Assembly (NCBI RefSeq): GCF_028330985.1
Contig: NZ_JAQMUE010000070.1
Span: forward strand, 1 to 64,000
Direction of reading: 5' to 3'
From: Roseofilum reptotaenium CS-1145
GTDB taxonomy: Bacteria; Cyanobacteriota; Cyanobacteriia; Cyanobacteriales; Desertifilaceae
Length of the DNA: 64,000 nt
This document shows positions 24,544-31,436 of this stretch, in pieces; the stretch's first letter is position 1, and each line of letters starts with the position of its first letter. The notes under the pieces were generated by a model that worked only from the letters and a program-made list of their open reading frames with translations, ran no database searches and was not told where the DNA came from. Made by a program: the position numbers and the translations under genes.

Positions 24544-26373
24544 TCAAGAGAGCTGGACTCGAAAATATTGACGATATAAATTACATCTAGGGATGACATT
24601 GTGACCTTGTAAATGGATTAACCCCATGCTGTGTAACTTAAATGCTTGGATGGATTCGAGTTGCATTTCTTGGGGACTAGTTACTACTTTTTTGAGGGCT
24701 TCTTTTAGAACAGAATGGTGATGTAAATTCCATAAGTGTCGCCTTAAATGATCGCTATATAAGCCTGCATCAGTAGCCGCTGTTTCTAAAACTGTTTTTA
24801 AGGTTATTTCGTGGCGAGCAATATGGTAGAGTGCTAACCGGACTAAATAGGGGTGTCCTCCTACCATAGACATGAGTTGATTGACTTCTGAAATTGTCCA
24901 ATCTAAGCCATGACGATGAGCGAGTTCGAGAATTTTCTCAGGAGGAAATTCGGGGAGTTCAATGGGTAAGCCGACATTAAAGGGGGATTGGTTAATACTC
25001 ATGGGAACATAGACTTCTGTAGAATGGACAACGACTAAGCGTAGTTGTTTCCAAATCTCTCGGTTTTTCCCTTCTTCATGCCAGGCTCGCAGGAGGCTAA
25101 AAAAGTCTGAGGCAATGTCAGGAAAAGAGAAAACCACATCGACTTCATCTAATCCTAAAACTAGGGGAGATTCGCAGTAGGGAAGAATATAGTTCTCAAA
25201 GTAGGATTTGCAGGCCACTTTGGCTCCAAAAATGCTGTTCCAATGCTCTTCAAAGTTAACCGGGAGGTTGATTTGCAGGCTAATATTGGCACAAAACCAT
25301 TTGAGGAACAGTTCAAGATCGGTGAAGACTTTGCTGTCGGCAAGTTGAAAACTGAGGGGAACGGTGGCATAGTCAACGGTGCAGGCATGGTGTAAGATTC
25401 GAGCCATAAGGGACGTTTTGCCCATTTGTCGAGGTGCTTTGATGCGAATTAAGGCTCCGGGTTTTTCGATCGCCTCATAACATCGCGTTTCAATTCTGGG
25501 CCGTTCGATATAAAATGCGGAAGCCAGCTCTACTTGTCCCCTGGGTATCTCCGGTTCAGCAATGGGTTGGGGCGGAGATTTGGGTAAGATAGCATAGGAT
25601 TGATGGGTGGGTTGCTCTGGGGGAGAGAGTTCGTTCATCTGCTGACGATCGCCCTCAGCCAACAGTTGCAATAGGGTTTTAATTAACTTGGGGGTATCAT
25701 CTGGCGATCGCCATCTTAACCTCGGTAAATCCTGTAAATATCCCCGCAAGTCGTGGTTGAGCAAGCTAAATGAATTCTTGATTTCTAACGGAATAATATG
25801 GGGAAGTCCTTGTTGACGAGACTCTTGTAAAGACTTGACAATTCGCACCTCTTCGGTAATCATTTCACTCACCGCAGAAAGAGGCGAAAGCAATAGTAAA
25901 ACCTCTTCACAGGTATTCAATTCTCGGTAAATTTGTTGCAAGCCATTTTTAGCCATCCGCAGGCAATTATCGGCTAAAGTCACCGTATAACCGGAGTTTC
26001 TCAGGGTTTCGTAGAGTTGGGAAATCAGGCTTAAAGGCGGATCGGTGGGACTTTGATAGTAACTGAGCAGGATATGATGTTTTTGGGGTTGGGGTTCCCG
26101 ATTGGTTTTCAGCGCTTCCCCAATTAACTCTGGACGATATTTAGCGATCAGGGCAACTAATTCCCCACGACGGGAATATCCCGCTTCTTGCGGATCGACA
26201 TCTCCCAAAAACGCATCACAGATATGTTGGATATGCTTGCGTACCGTCACCGGTTGAATATAAAGCTGTTCGGCGATCGCCGTATCTTCTTCACCGGCTA
26301 ACACTTTCAGCAGCACTTCTTGTCGCCTAGGGGTAAGATTAGCAAAGGATTGGATAAACTGAATCTGGTTCAT
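24544..26373 (-). CDS. LuxR-type HTH + TIR-like + AAA_35 NTPase
   Basis: A protein of 609 residues from the ATG at 26373; a TTG at 26385 adds four. Near residues 10-60 is a LuxR/GerE-type helix-turn-helix (LTPRRQEVLLKVLAGEEDTAIAEQLYIQPVTVRKHIQ). Residues ~98-200 have TIR topology (HHILLSYY, LYETLRNSGYTVTLADN, LLLLSPLSAVSEMITEEV), with an acidic residue where TIR enzymes keep the NAD-cleaving glutamate. Residues ~280-600 are AAA_35: P-loop APRQMGKTSL (about 314-323) and LVLGLDEVDVVF. TIR plus NTPase is the logic of STAND immune proteins. The HTH may instead serve in DNA binding or dimerisation. Catalysis is not shown. Confidence 0.75.
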   Translation of the reverse strand: MNQIQFIQSFANLTPRRQEVLLKVLAGEEDTAIAEQLYIQPVTVRKHIQHICDAFLGDVDPQEAGYSRRGELVALIAKYRPELIGEALKTNREPQPQKHHILLSYYQSPTDPPLSLISQLYETLRNSGYTVTLADNCLRMAKNGLQQIYRELNTCEEVLLLLSPLSAVSEMITEEVRIVKSLQESRQQGLPHIIPLEIKNSFSLLNHDLRGYLQDLPRLRWRSPDDTPKLIKTLLQLLAEGDRQQMNELSPPEQPTHQSYAILPKSPPQPIAEPEIPRGQVELASAFYIERPRIETRCYEAIEKPGALIRIKAPRQMGKTSLMARILHHACTVDYATVPLSFQLADSKVFTDLELFLKWFCANISLQINLPVNFEEHWNSIFGAKVACKSYFENYILPYCESPLVLGLDEVDVVFSFPDIASDFFSLLRAWHEEGKNREIWKQLRLVVVHSTEVYVPMSINQSPFNVGLPIELPEFPPEKILELAHRHGLDWTISEVNQLMSMVGGHPYLVRLALYHIARHEITLKTVLETAATDAGLYSDHLRRHLWNLHHHSVLKEALKKVVTSPQEMQLESIQAFKLHSMGLIHLQGHNVIPRCNLYRQYFRVQLS

Positions 26374-26690
26374 CAGATTACACAAAGAAACAACACATCG
26401 GGGATGAGACGATGGCTCTAAGAGAACCCGAATCTTCTTCTATTGTTTATTAATATCGTCAGAACTGCCACTGAGGATAATTGTGTATGGAAACACCACA
26501 TCACAGAGCAATGGGTGAAAATTATCGCTTCTGTGAATCTTGCTTACACAAAACCCCCTCATCTCCCTAACGTCAGTCATAGTAGAAACATCAGAGTAAT
26601 CATTGTCCTGTTTGGTCTGACCTTCGGGTTTGCCTATCCTTGAGACGAATCTTTATGAGTTGCTTGAACCTAGGGTGAGTTGAGTTTTTA
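26374..26690. other. Gap upstream of the TIR/AAA_35 gene
   Basis: No convincing gene. A 66-codon plus-strand frame (26443-26643) lacks any family or ribosome-site support. The TTGAAC box of the candidate small-RNA promoter lies near its end. Confidence 0.35.
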
Positions 26691-26694
26691 TATA
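26664..26694 (+). promoter_or_regulatory. Candidate promoter of a small RNA
   Basis: TTGAAC at 26664-26669 and TATATA at 26689-26694, spacing 19 bases (18 if TTATAT at 26688 is used). It lies just upstream of a structured sequence ending in a strong terminator. Confidence 0.35.
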
Positions 26695-26699
26695 GCGCT

Positions 26700-26807
26700 C
26701 GACTCCTCAGAGATAGTAAGGCTTTGAGGATCTCTGCTCCTTTGATGCTAAGTCGTGTTCCAAACTGATGTGCAGGCTACTTGATTGCAGTCTGCACTAT
26801 TTTTTTT
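26700..26807 (+). ncRNA. Candidate small non-coding RNA
   Basis: About 108 bases between a sigma70-like promoter and a strong intrinsic terminator, with no open frame. It can form hairpin CAGAGAT (26708-26714) / ATCTCTG (26730-26736), then a single-stranded stretch, then the terminator stem. ACTCCTCAG near the 5' end resembles, loosely, the unpaired ACUCCUCAC motif of cyanobacterial Yfr1, but flanking structure does not obviously fit, so no family is assigned. Confidence 0.4.
26770..26807 (+). terminator. Intrinsic terminator
   Basis: Stem GTGCAGGCT (26770-26778) / AGTCTGCAC (26789-26797) with one G-U pair and a 10-base loop, followed by TAT and eight T (26800-26807). No protein gene precedes it on the plus strand, which is the main argument for the small RNA. 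Confidence 0.75.
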
Positions 26808-26892
26808 AAAGGACGCTACACGCTGGTAATGGGTAATAGGTGCTAGGTTTCTGCAATTGACAGCGTTATAGTGGAGATCGAGCTGATCGATG

Positions 26893-26983
26893 ACAGCGCT
26901 TTGTGATGTTATAGAAGATCGAAACAATCATATACCACAACCCTATTCCCTATTCCCTATTCCCTAGCGCGAAGCGCTATATC
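26893..26983. repeat. Compound dispersed repeat ending in heptamers + GCGCGAAGCGCTATA
   Basis: Begins with AGCGCTTTG (the inverse of the right end), runs through three CCCTATT heptamers (26941-26961) and ends with GCGCGAAGCGCTATA (26967-26981), six bases before the rhodanese start codon. The two ends are inverted repeats of AAGCGCT, giving a MITE-like layout of about 90 bases. Confidence 0.6.
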
Positions 26984-26987
26984 TCTT

Positions 26988-27431
26988 ATGCAAACGAAAC
27001 GCTGGATTTTAGTTCTATCGAGTTTATATTTAAGTGCTGCGATCGCCGGTTGCGCTCTTCCGGGTAATAGCCAAGAAGCGATCGCCGAAATTAGTGTGAC
27101 TCAAGTCAGACAACTCGCGGCTGACCAGCCCGGAACTTTAGCCGAACAAGCCCTATTTATTGATGTGCGAACTCCTCAAGAATACGCCCGAGATCGCATT
27201 GCAGAGAGTCCTTTAATTCCCCTAGCAGAAATTGAATCAGGAGAAGCGATTGAAAAAATTCGTCAATTAGCCGGCGATCGTCTAGTTATCCTCTATTGCT
27301 TCTCTGGAGTTCGCTCCGGTATCGCCCAACAGATCCTAGAACAAGCCGGTATTGAAACCGTAAGTCTAGAAGGAGGCATTCAAGCCTGGCGGAAAACCAT
27401 TCCTGCAACCACAGAAGCCAACCTCTTTTAA
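26988..27431 (+). CDS. Rhodanese-domain lipoprotein
   Basis: A protein of 147 residues. Signal peptide with lipobox AIAGC (Cys at about 22), so it is an exported lipoprotein. The single rhodanese domain has FIDVRTPQEYARDRI and the active-site loop YCFSGVRSG (catalytic Cys at about 105), ending GGIQAWRKT. Rhodanese domains transfer sulfane sulfur or bind it; the periplasmic substrate is unknown. The start codon lies six bases after a dispersed repeat, with no clear Shine-Dalgarno site. Confidence 0.88.
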   Translation: MQTKRWILVLSSLYLSAAIAGCALPGNSQEAIAEISVTQVRQLAADQPGTLAEQALFIDVRTPQEYARDRIAESPLIPLAEIESGEAIEKIRQLAGDRLVILYCFSGVRSGIAQQILEQAGIETVSLEGGIQAWRKTIPATTEANLF

Positions 27432-27480
27432 TCGGCAGTAGGCAGTCGGCAGTAGAAAAACCTCCCCTATTCCCCATTCC
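27430..27480 (+). repeat. Heptamer tandem repeats GGCAGTA/GGCAGTC and CCCTATT/CCCATTC
   Basis: Two heptamer types (GGCAGTA, GGCAGTC, then CCCTATT, CCCATTC) follow the rhodanese stop codon and lead into a terminator hairpin. Confidence 0.6.
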
Positions 27481-27487
27481 CAAGGGC

Positions 27488-27515
27488 TAAAAAATAGGGG
27501 GTGAATCTCACCCCC
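27488..27515 (-). terminator. Intrinsic terminator of the PEP-CTERM gene
   Basis: Perfect 8-bp stem GGGGGTGA (27497-27504) / TCACCCCC (27508-27515) with a 3-base loop, preceded on the plus strand by an A-run (a T-run on the minus strand). It lies about 90 bases after the PEP-CTERM stop codon. Confidence 0.8.
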
Positions 27516-27604
27516 TCATCCGATCTACAAATTTTACTGAAAGCACTCAACGCATCTATTGTTAATCAGGAGAAATCTTTTAAGAACTCAACTACCCCAG
27601 AATG

Positions 27605-28243
27605 TTATTTACTGGCTCTTCTCTTCATACCGAACAGTCCAGCAGCTAGCAAACCTAAAGCAGCAGCAGCACTAGGTTCAGGAACATCAGCCGGAGGATT
27701 GTATGATTCTTCCCCACTGCCGAATGCCCATAAGGTGGAATGGGAGAGCGCTTGTGCATTGCCTCGTCCATTCGTGGATACACCATTAGTTGTAAATGTT
27801 CCAGAGAGGAAACCATCTGCATCCAAAAGGCTTTGGCTAATATTCTCAAACAGGAAAACACTGTATTTGTTAGAAGCTTTGAGGCTCAAGGCAAAGGTTG
27901 TGGTTCCATCCGCTCCGAAGTCTAGTAAGTCACCATCAACACTCCAAGCACCACTCGTCGAACCGTTAGCTGCTGTGACAGCATCGTTACCATCATCAGA
28001 CTTACCAGCCTCTGACCAGTTGGTGGTTAAATCGGAGAATAAGCCACCATTGAGATCTCCAATTAGAGTTGACCTAGCTCCGGTATCATTACCTGAACCT
28101 TCTTCGCAAGCACTGAAGGAGATTCCTGCCACGGTAACGGTTGAGTCATTACAGTCGATCGCGTGAGCATCAACAGCAGAGAAACCAACGAACGTAGTAG
28201 CCAGTAGTGTAGAACCAATTAAGGTAGAGATAGCAGATTTCAT
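27605..28243 (-). CDS. PEP-CTERM sorting-domain protein
   Basis: A protein of 212 residues. Signal peptide (MKSAISTLIGSTLLATTFVGFSAVDAHA), a ~155-residue extracellular domain with no recognised enzyme motif and two cysteine positions near the N-terminus, then the C-terminal sorting signal VPEPSAAAALGLLAAGLFGMKRR: PEP motif, hydrophobic helix, basic end. Such proteins are cleaved and sorted by an exosortase, and one is encoded at 53558. AGGAG lies 11 bases before the ATG. It is probably a secreted or surface protein. Confidence 0.9.
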   Translation of the reverse strand: MKSAISTLIGSTLLATTFVGFSAVDAHAIDCNDSTVTVAGISFSACEEGSGNDTGARSTLIGDLNGGLFSDLTTNWSEAGKSDDGNDAVTAANGSTSGAWSVDGDLLDFGADGTTTFALSLKASNKYSVFLFENISQSLLDADGFLSGTFTTNGVSTNGRGNAQALSHSTLWAFGSGEESYNPPADVPEPSAAAALGLLAAGLFGMKRRASK

Positions 28244-28500
28244 TATTATATAACTCCTAGAACTTAACAGTTGGCATCAGCAGATCATTGTGCTGTCCTT
28301 GCCTCCTGATATTCCTATGATAGGCAAGCAATAGAGGAGTGTCCACAGAAAAAACCACATTTTACTGACTCTTCATGTTAGAGCATTTTTTTATGATTTT
28401 GAGGTTGATTTTCCGTAGTTTACGGATACCTTGAAAGGCTGAAATTCTTGTTTTCTGGGGACTATGGGCAAAGAATTGCTGATTTTTACGGAATTTATCG

Positions 28501-28836
28501 TCAGCATCTCCAGTTTAGGAAAAGATCCACTATTTTGGACTCCGTATCTATTTCTGCGTTTCTGCGGATAATCGAAATCAAATATCCGTATTTCTGCATT
28601 GAGATCGGACTAGAGTCGGACTGACTGCCTCTTCTATTCATCATGAACTTTCCCGTCCCTGGCAAATCTAAAGGAGCCACAACACTGGGTTCAGGAATTG
28701 CCTTGGGAGTTGGACGAAAGTCAAAGGAAGCGATCGCTTTCCTCCTCATTCTATGGTAGACCGGTCTTTTGAGAACTTCTACCGGGAAAATTCTGGAAAA
28801 ACAAGAGTTTACATACTCTTCATATTCATCGATCAT
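28501..28836 (-). pseudogene. Decayed PEP-CTERM protein remnant
   Basis: A 111-codon frame whose middle (KAIPEPSVVAPLDLPGTGKFMMNRRGS, about residues 44-70) resembles a PEP-CTERM signal: PEP, then a stretch that should be a hydrophobic helix, then basic residues. The helix is spoiled by D, P, T and K. The surrounding residues have no signal peptide. It is either a relic of a second PEP-CTERM gene next to the intact one or a chance match. Confidence 0.35.
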
Positions 28837-28883
28837 TACATAGAGCCATATGAAGTTTTAATGAAGATCGAGACGCTTATAAT

Positions 28884-28920
28884 TCCCTATTCCCAGCGAA
28901 AAAACCGGGACAGTACGACT
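28884..28920. repeat. Dispersed repeat with CAGTACRACTGACTCAG core, copy 1
   Basis: Contains AAAAAACCGGGACAGTACG and ACTGACTCAG after a CCCTATT heptamer. A closely similar copy lies at 30658-30693, where it forms a terminator hairpin. Here the stem is weaker. Confidence 0.5.
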
Positions 28921-29306
28921 GACTCAGAGGCTACTCGGGTCAGCTTGTGCGATCGCACGACCTACTCAAAAACAAATGAGTAAGTTTTGAGATTTATGAA
29001 GAGCTGAATGGGGTAAGAGTTACGATTTGATGACTTTTTTTGTATTTTGGGATACAGTTTGGAAAAATGATTTATGGTTAGAGGATAAGCAAGTGCCTCT
29101 ACCTTGAGGTTAGGAGTTTGAAAGATGTCTATCTTACCTCAATCGCCAAAGGCGATCGCCACTCAATCCGGTTTTACTTCCTTTTCGAGTCCCCTCCAGT
29201 CCGGTTCCTGGATTATGCTAACAGAACGCCCCAGCCATTGGGCCGCAGATGAAGCCCTATTATTATGTAACCAATCCCCGGGCTAAAGCGACGGGGCTTT
29301 CTAGCC

Positions 29307-30440
29307 CTAACCTGTTACTCTGTCTAGCAGAGAGCAAGACAGCAGGCTGGCGCTTTCGAGGCGGGTTACAACACCTCCAAGACGTTTGATATTGTTGGCT
29401 CCATTCAAATCAGCGTCACCTTTCCATCCGCAATACCCACACTTGAAAGTCTTGCCAGAACGGTAAGACTTTCCTTTTTCGGGGTGGATGTGCAGGCATC
29501 GATGACAAGTCTGGCTGGTGTACGCAGGATTCACCAGAACAACGGGGACACCTTTAGCCGCTGCTTTGTAGTCGATAAACATCCTGAGTTGATAGAATGC
29601 CCAACTATTGGAACGCCTACGCTCAGTTTTGCTTCTACGCTGCTGGTTGGTACGCTCCCGAATCCCGGTCAAGTCTTCCAGCGCAATCGCTTGATTCGCT
29701 GAGTATGCACACTCAACAATCCGTTTACTAATGTTGTGGTTTACCCATGTCTGATAACGCTTCTCTCTGCCAAATAGCCGTTTCAGCAGTCGCTTACTGC
29801 TCTTTGTGCCTTTCCGTTGGATAGAAGCTCGACGAAGAGCAAACCTATCTCGCTTCGCTTTTATCTCATTCCCTGAAAACCTCTCCCCCTCTGAGCTAAT
29901 CGCTAAGTCTGTACGCCCCAGGTCAACGCCTTTAACCCCCGAATCATTGATCGGCTCAGGGGTTTCGTCCTTGACCTGGACGTGCAGGTAGAACAGTCCA
30001 TCCCGGTGTTTGCAAAGCGTGGCTGACGTAGGGGTATGTCCCTTCAGTTTACCGATCTGGTAGTTACCGAGAACCATTGGCATAACCAATCTGCCATCCA
30101 CTGTTGTCAGGCTGGCAGATTGGTCTTTTTCTCGATAGCTAAAGATACGAGCGTCATAGTCCGCTGATGTGGACTTGAAACTCTTCACTGGCTTGCCTAC
30201 CTTACGGTTGGCAGCCACCCTTGCACAAACCCTTACAGCCAAATTCGCCGACAAGCCAAATTGACTGCGGATTTCTTTATAGGTCTCTGCCTGAATCCGG
30301 TTCTTATTCTTGATTTGGGGGTTTACAGTTTCATTGACGTAGTTGCAAGCATCAGCAAACGCCACCAGAGTTTTATCAAGCTTTTGAGCTTGTTCTGGCG
30401 TGGGGTTAAGCTGGCAAACTATCGTCAACGTTTGTTTCAT
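29307..30440 (-). CDS. tnpB: RNA-guided nuclease TnpB
   Basis: A protein of 377 residues from the ATG at 30440 (MKQTLTIVCQLNPTPEQAQ); a GTG at 30458 would add six. RuvC residues appear intact: aspartate in GVDLGRTDLA, glutamate in ALEDLTGIRER, and aspartate in DADLNGANNI. The zinc ribbon CHRC...CGYC is present. TnpB cuts DNA next to a short adjacent motif using a guide RNA from the element's right end, and helps the element persist. With all catalytic residues present the nuclease could still be active, although mobility needs a TnpA supplied in trans. Confidence 0.93.
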   Translation of the reverse strand: MKQTLTIVCQLNPTPEQAQKLDKTLVAFADACNYVNETVNPQIKNKNRIQAETYKEIRSQFGLSANLAVRVCARVAANRKVGKPVKSFKSTSADYDARIFSYREKDQSASLTTVDGRLVMPMVLGNYQIGKLKGHTPTSATLCKHRDGLFYLHVQVKDETPEPINDSGVKGVDLGRTDLAISSEGERFSGNEIKAKRDRFALRRASIQRKGTKSSKRLLKRLFGREKRYQTWVNHNISKRIVECAYSANQAIALEDLTGIRERTNQQRRSKTERRRSNSWAFYQLRMFIDYKAAAKGVPVVLVNPAYTSQTCHRCLHIHPEKGKSYRSGKTFKCGYCGWKGDADLNGANNIKRLGGVVTRLESASLLSCSLLDRVTG

Positions 30441-30490
30441 GGCTATATTATAATTCACCTAGGTGAATGCAGGCGACTAAACTCGCCGTT

Positions 30491-30532
30491 CGTTTTTCCT
30501 CCCCGTCGCTTTAGCGACGGGGAGGAAAAACG
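30491..30532. repeat. Perfect 20-bp inverted repeat at the left end of the TnpB element
   Basis: Arms 30491-30510 and 30513-30532 are fully complementary with a 2-base spacer. The core CCCCGTCGCT matches the 3' hairpin of the same element. A shorter palindrome ATTCACCTAGGTGAAT lies just inside (about 30455-30470). Confidence 0.8.
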
Positions 30533-30641
30533 TATCGGAGGCTTTACGTGAAGTTTCGCCAGGTGAATGGATGAGCTGGGTTCCCAACTATGGAGAATAT
30601 CTGATTCATTTTGCTTAAGCCGTTCTCATTAACCATTATCA

Positions 30642-30656
30642 GCGCAAAGCGCTATA
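30642..30656. repeat. Dispersed repeat GCRCRAAGCGCTATA, copy 3
   Basis: GCGCAAAGCGCTATA, directly abutting the terminator-like repeat at 30658-30693. Confidence 0.6.
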
Positions 30657-30693
30657 CACAAAAAAACCTGGGCAGTACAACTGACTCAGGTTT
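30655..30693 (-). terminator. Intrinsic terminator of the NRPV-repeat gene; CAGTAC-repeat copy 2
   Basis: Stem AAACCTG (30664-30670) / CAGGTTT (30687-30693). The A-run 30655-30663 becomes a T-run on the minus strand, 40 bases after the stop codon of the 30734-31249 gene. The loop carries the CAGTACAACTGACTCAG core shared with 28884-28920. Confidence 0.7.
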
Positions 30694-30733
30694 GTGCTTT
30701 TAGACTAACAGATGGCTGGTTATGCGGAAATGT

Positions 30734-31249
30734 TTAGTCAAGATATCCCATTAAATCGGGCCCATCGATATTATTATCTGCAACCGGGCGATTTCCCATG
30801 ACCGTGATGGTTTGGCTAATTTTTAAATCCGTGGTAGATACGGGACGATTCCCAGATGTGGCGAAGGTTTCCTTAATCTTCAGTCCACTGGAGATGACGG
30901 GACGAGTACCAGCAGAGGATAGGGTACTGTTCACTTGCAGATGACTCGCTTCAATGGGTCGATTCCCCGGAAGGGGCCCCACTTGGAGAGCATTACTAAT
31001 TTTCAGATCGGTTGTCCCCACCGGACGGTTTCCGGGTAAAGGTGACAAACGAGTCGCTTGCTCGCTAATGGTAGCTGTTGCTTCTGGCTTAGAGCCAAGT
31101 TTCAGGGGTTGAGTCATCGGAGTTTTTTCCTTATCTTGAGATGTCACAGGTTTGGGAGTCTCAGCGGCACTAGATGAAGCCGGTTCGGGGGATTGGTCTG
31201 GAGTTGCACTGCTGCTGGTCGTTGTACCGTTATTGGTTTTATCGCTCAT
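30734..31249 (-). CDS. Repeat protein with NRPV/DLKIS units, unknown function
   Basis: A protein of 171 residues, without signal peptide or membrane helix. The N-terminal ~65 residues are a Ser/Thr/Pro/Glu-rich low-complexity segment. The rest consists of about five imperfect units of ~19-22 residues: GNRPVGTTDLKISNAL, GNRPIEASHLQVNSTL, GTRPVISSGLKIKETF, GNRPVSTTDLKISQTI, GNRPVADNN. Each has the plan G-N/T-R-P-V/I, short linker, h-K/Q-I/V. I do not recognise the family. A disordered head plus short beta-forming units could be a binding scaffold. It has its own terminator and about 190 bases upstream to uvrB on the opposite strand. Confidence 0.65.
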   Translation of the reverse strand: MSDKTNNGTTTSSSATPDQSPEPASSSAAETPKPVTSQDKEKTPMTQPLKLGSKPEATATISEQATRLSPLPGNRPVGTTDLKISNALQVGPLPGNRPIEASHLQVNSTLSSAGTRPVISSGLKIKETFATSGNRPVSTTDLKISQTITVMGNRPVADNNIDGPDLMGYLD

Positions 31250-31436
31250 AACCCATTGCCTTTTTACCGCTCACAGAGGTTTGTCTATATAGGGGCAAAT
31301 GATAGACGTAAGAAACTTTAAAAAAAGTTTAAACTCTTTCTAGTTTACGAAAGACTGTGCAAAAACACAAAAATCTGTAAATAAATGTAATCATAGATTA
31401 AGCTGGTTGTTTTGGTTTCTTAATCGGTATCATTAA

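Larger units (their letters stand above)
29277..30532 (-). mobile_element. IS200/IS605-group (IS1341-like) TnpB-only element
   Basis: Carries tnpB on the minus strand and no tnpA. The 3' side (29277-29300) has CCCCGGGCTAAAGCGACGGGG, a subterminal hairpin typical of these elements. The 5' side has a perfect 20-bp inverted repeat (30491-30510 / 30513-30532) built on the same CCCCGTCGCT core. The right end of tnpB plus the 3' hairpin would encode an omega-RNA, with the guide taken from flanking DNA near 29276 and below. Exact ends are not fixed by direct repeats, as expected for this group. Confidence 0.65.
29125..30618 (+). pseudogene. Small conserved-looking gene interrupted by a TnpB element
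   Basis: The left part opens at ATG 29125 (AGGAG about 8 bases upstream). It reads 53 codons ending EALLLCNQSPG and then stops at 29284-29286 inside element-like sequence. After the element a frame continues in the plus direction as EVSPGEWMSWVPNYGEYLIHFA and stops at 30616-30618. The halves join sensibly (DEALLLCNQSP...GEWMSWVPNYGEY), which suggests a protein of about 75-80 residues split by insertion. I do not know the family. Whether extra bases between the element end and GEW belong to the gene is unclear. Confidence 0.5.

Noticed and set aside
26443-26643. 66-codon plus-strand frame upstream of the rhodanese gene
   Set aside because: Sits in a region with a promoter-like and terminator-bounded structure; residues show no family.
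26700-26807. Assigning the candidate small RNA to Yfr1 or 6S RNA
   Set aside because: ACTCCTCAG is only a loose match to Yfr1 and the overall stems do not clearly fit either family.
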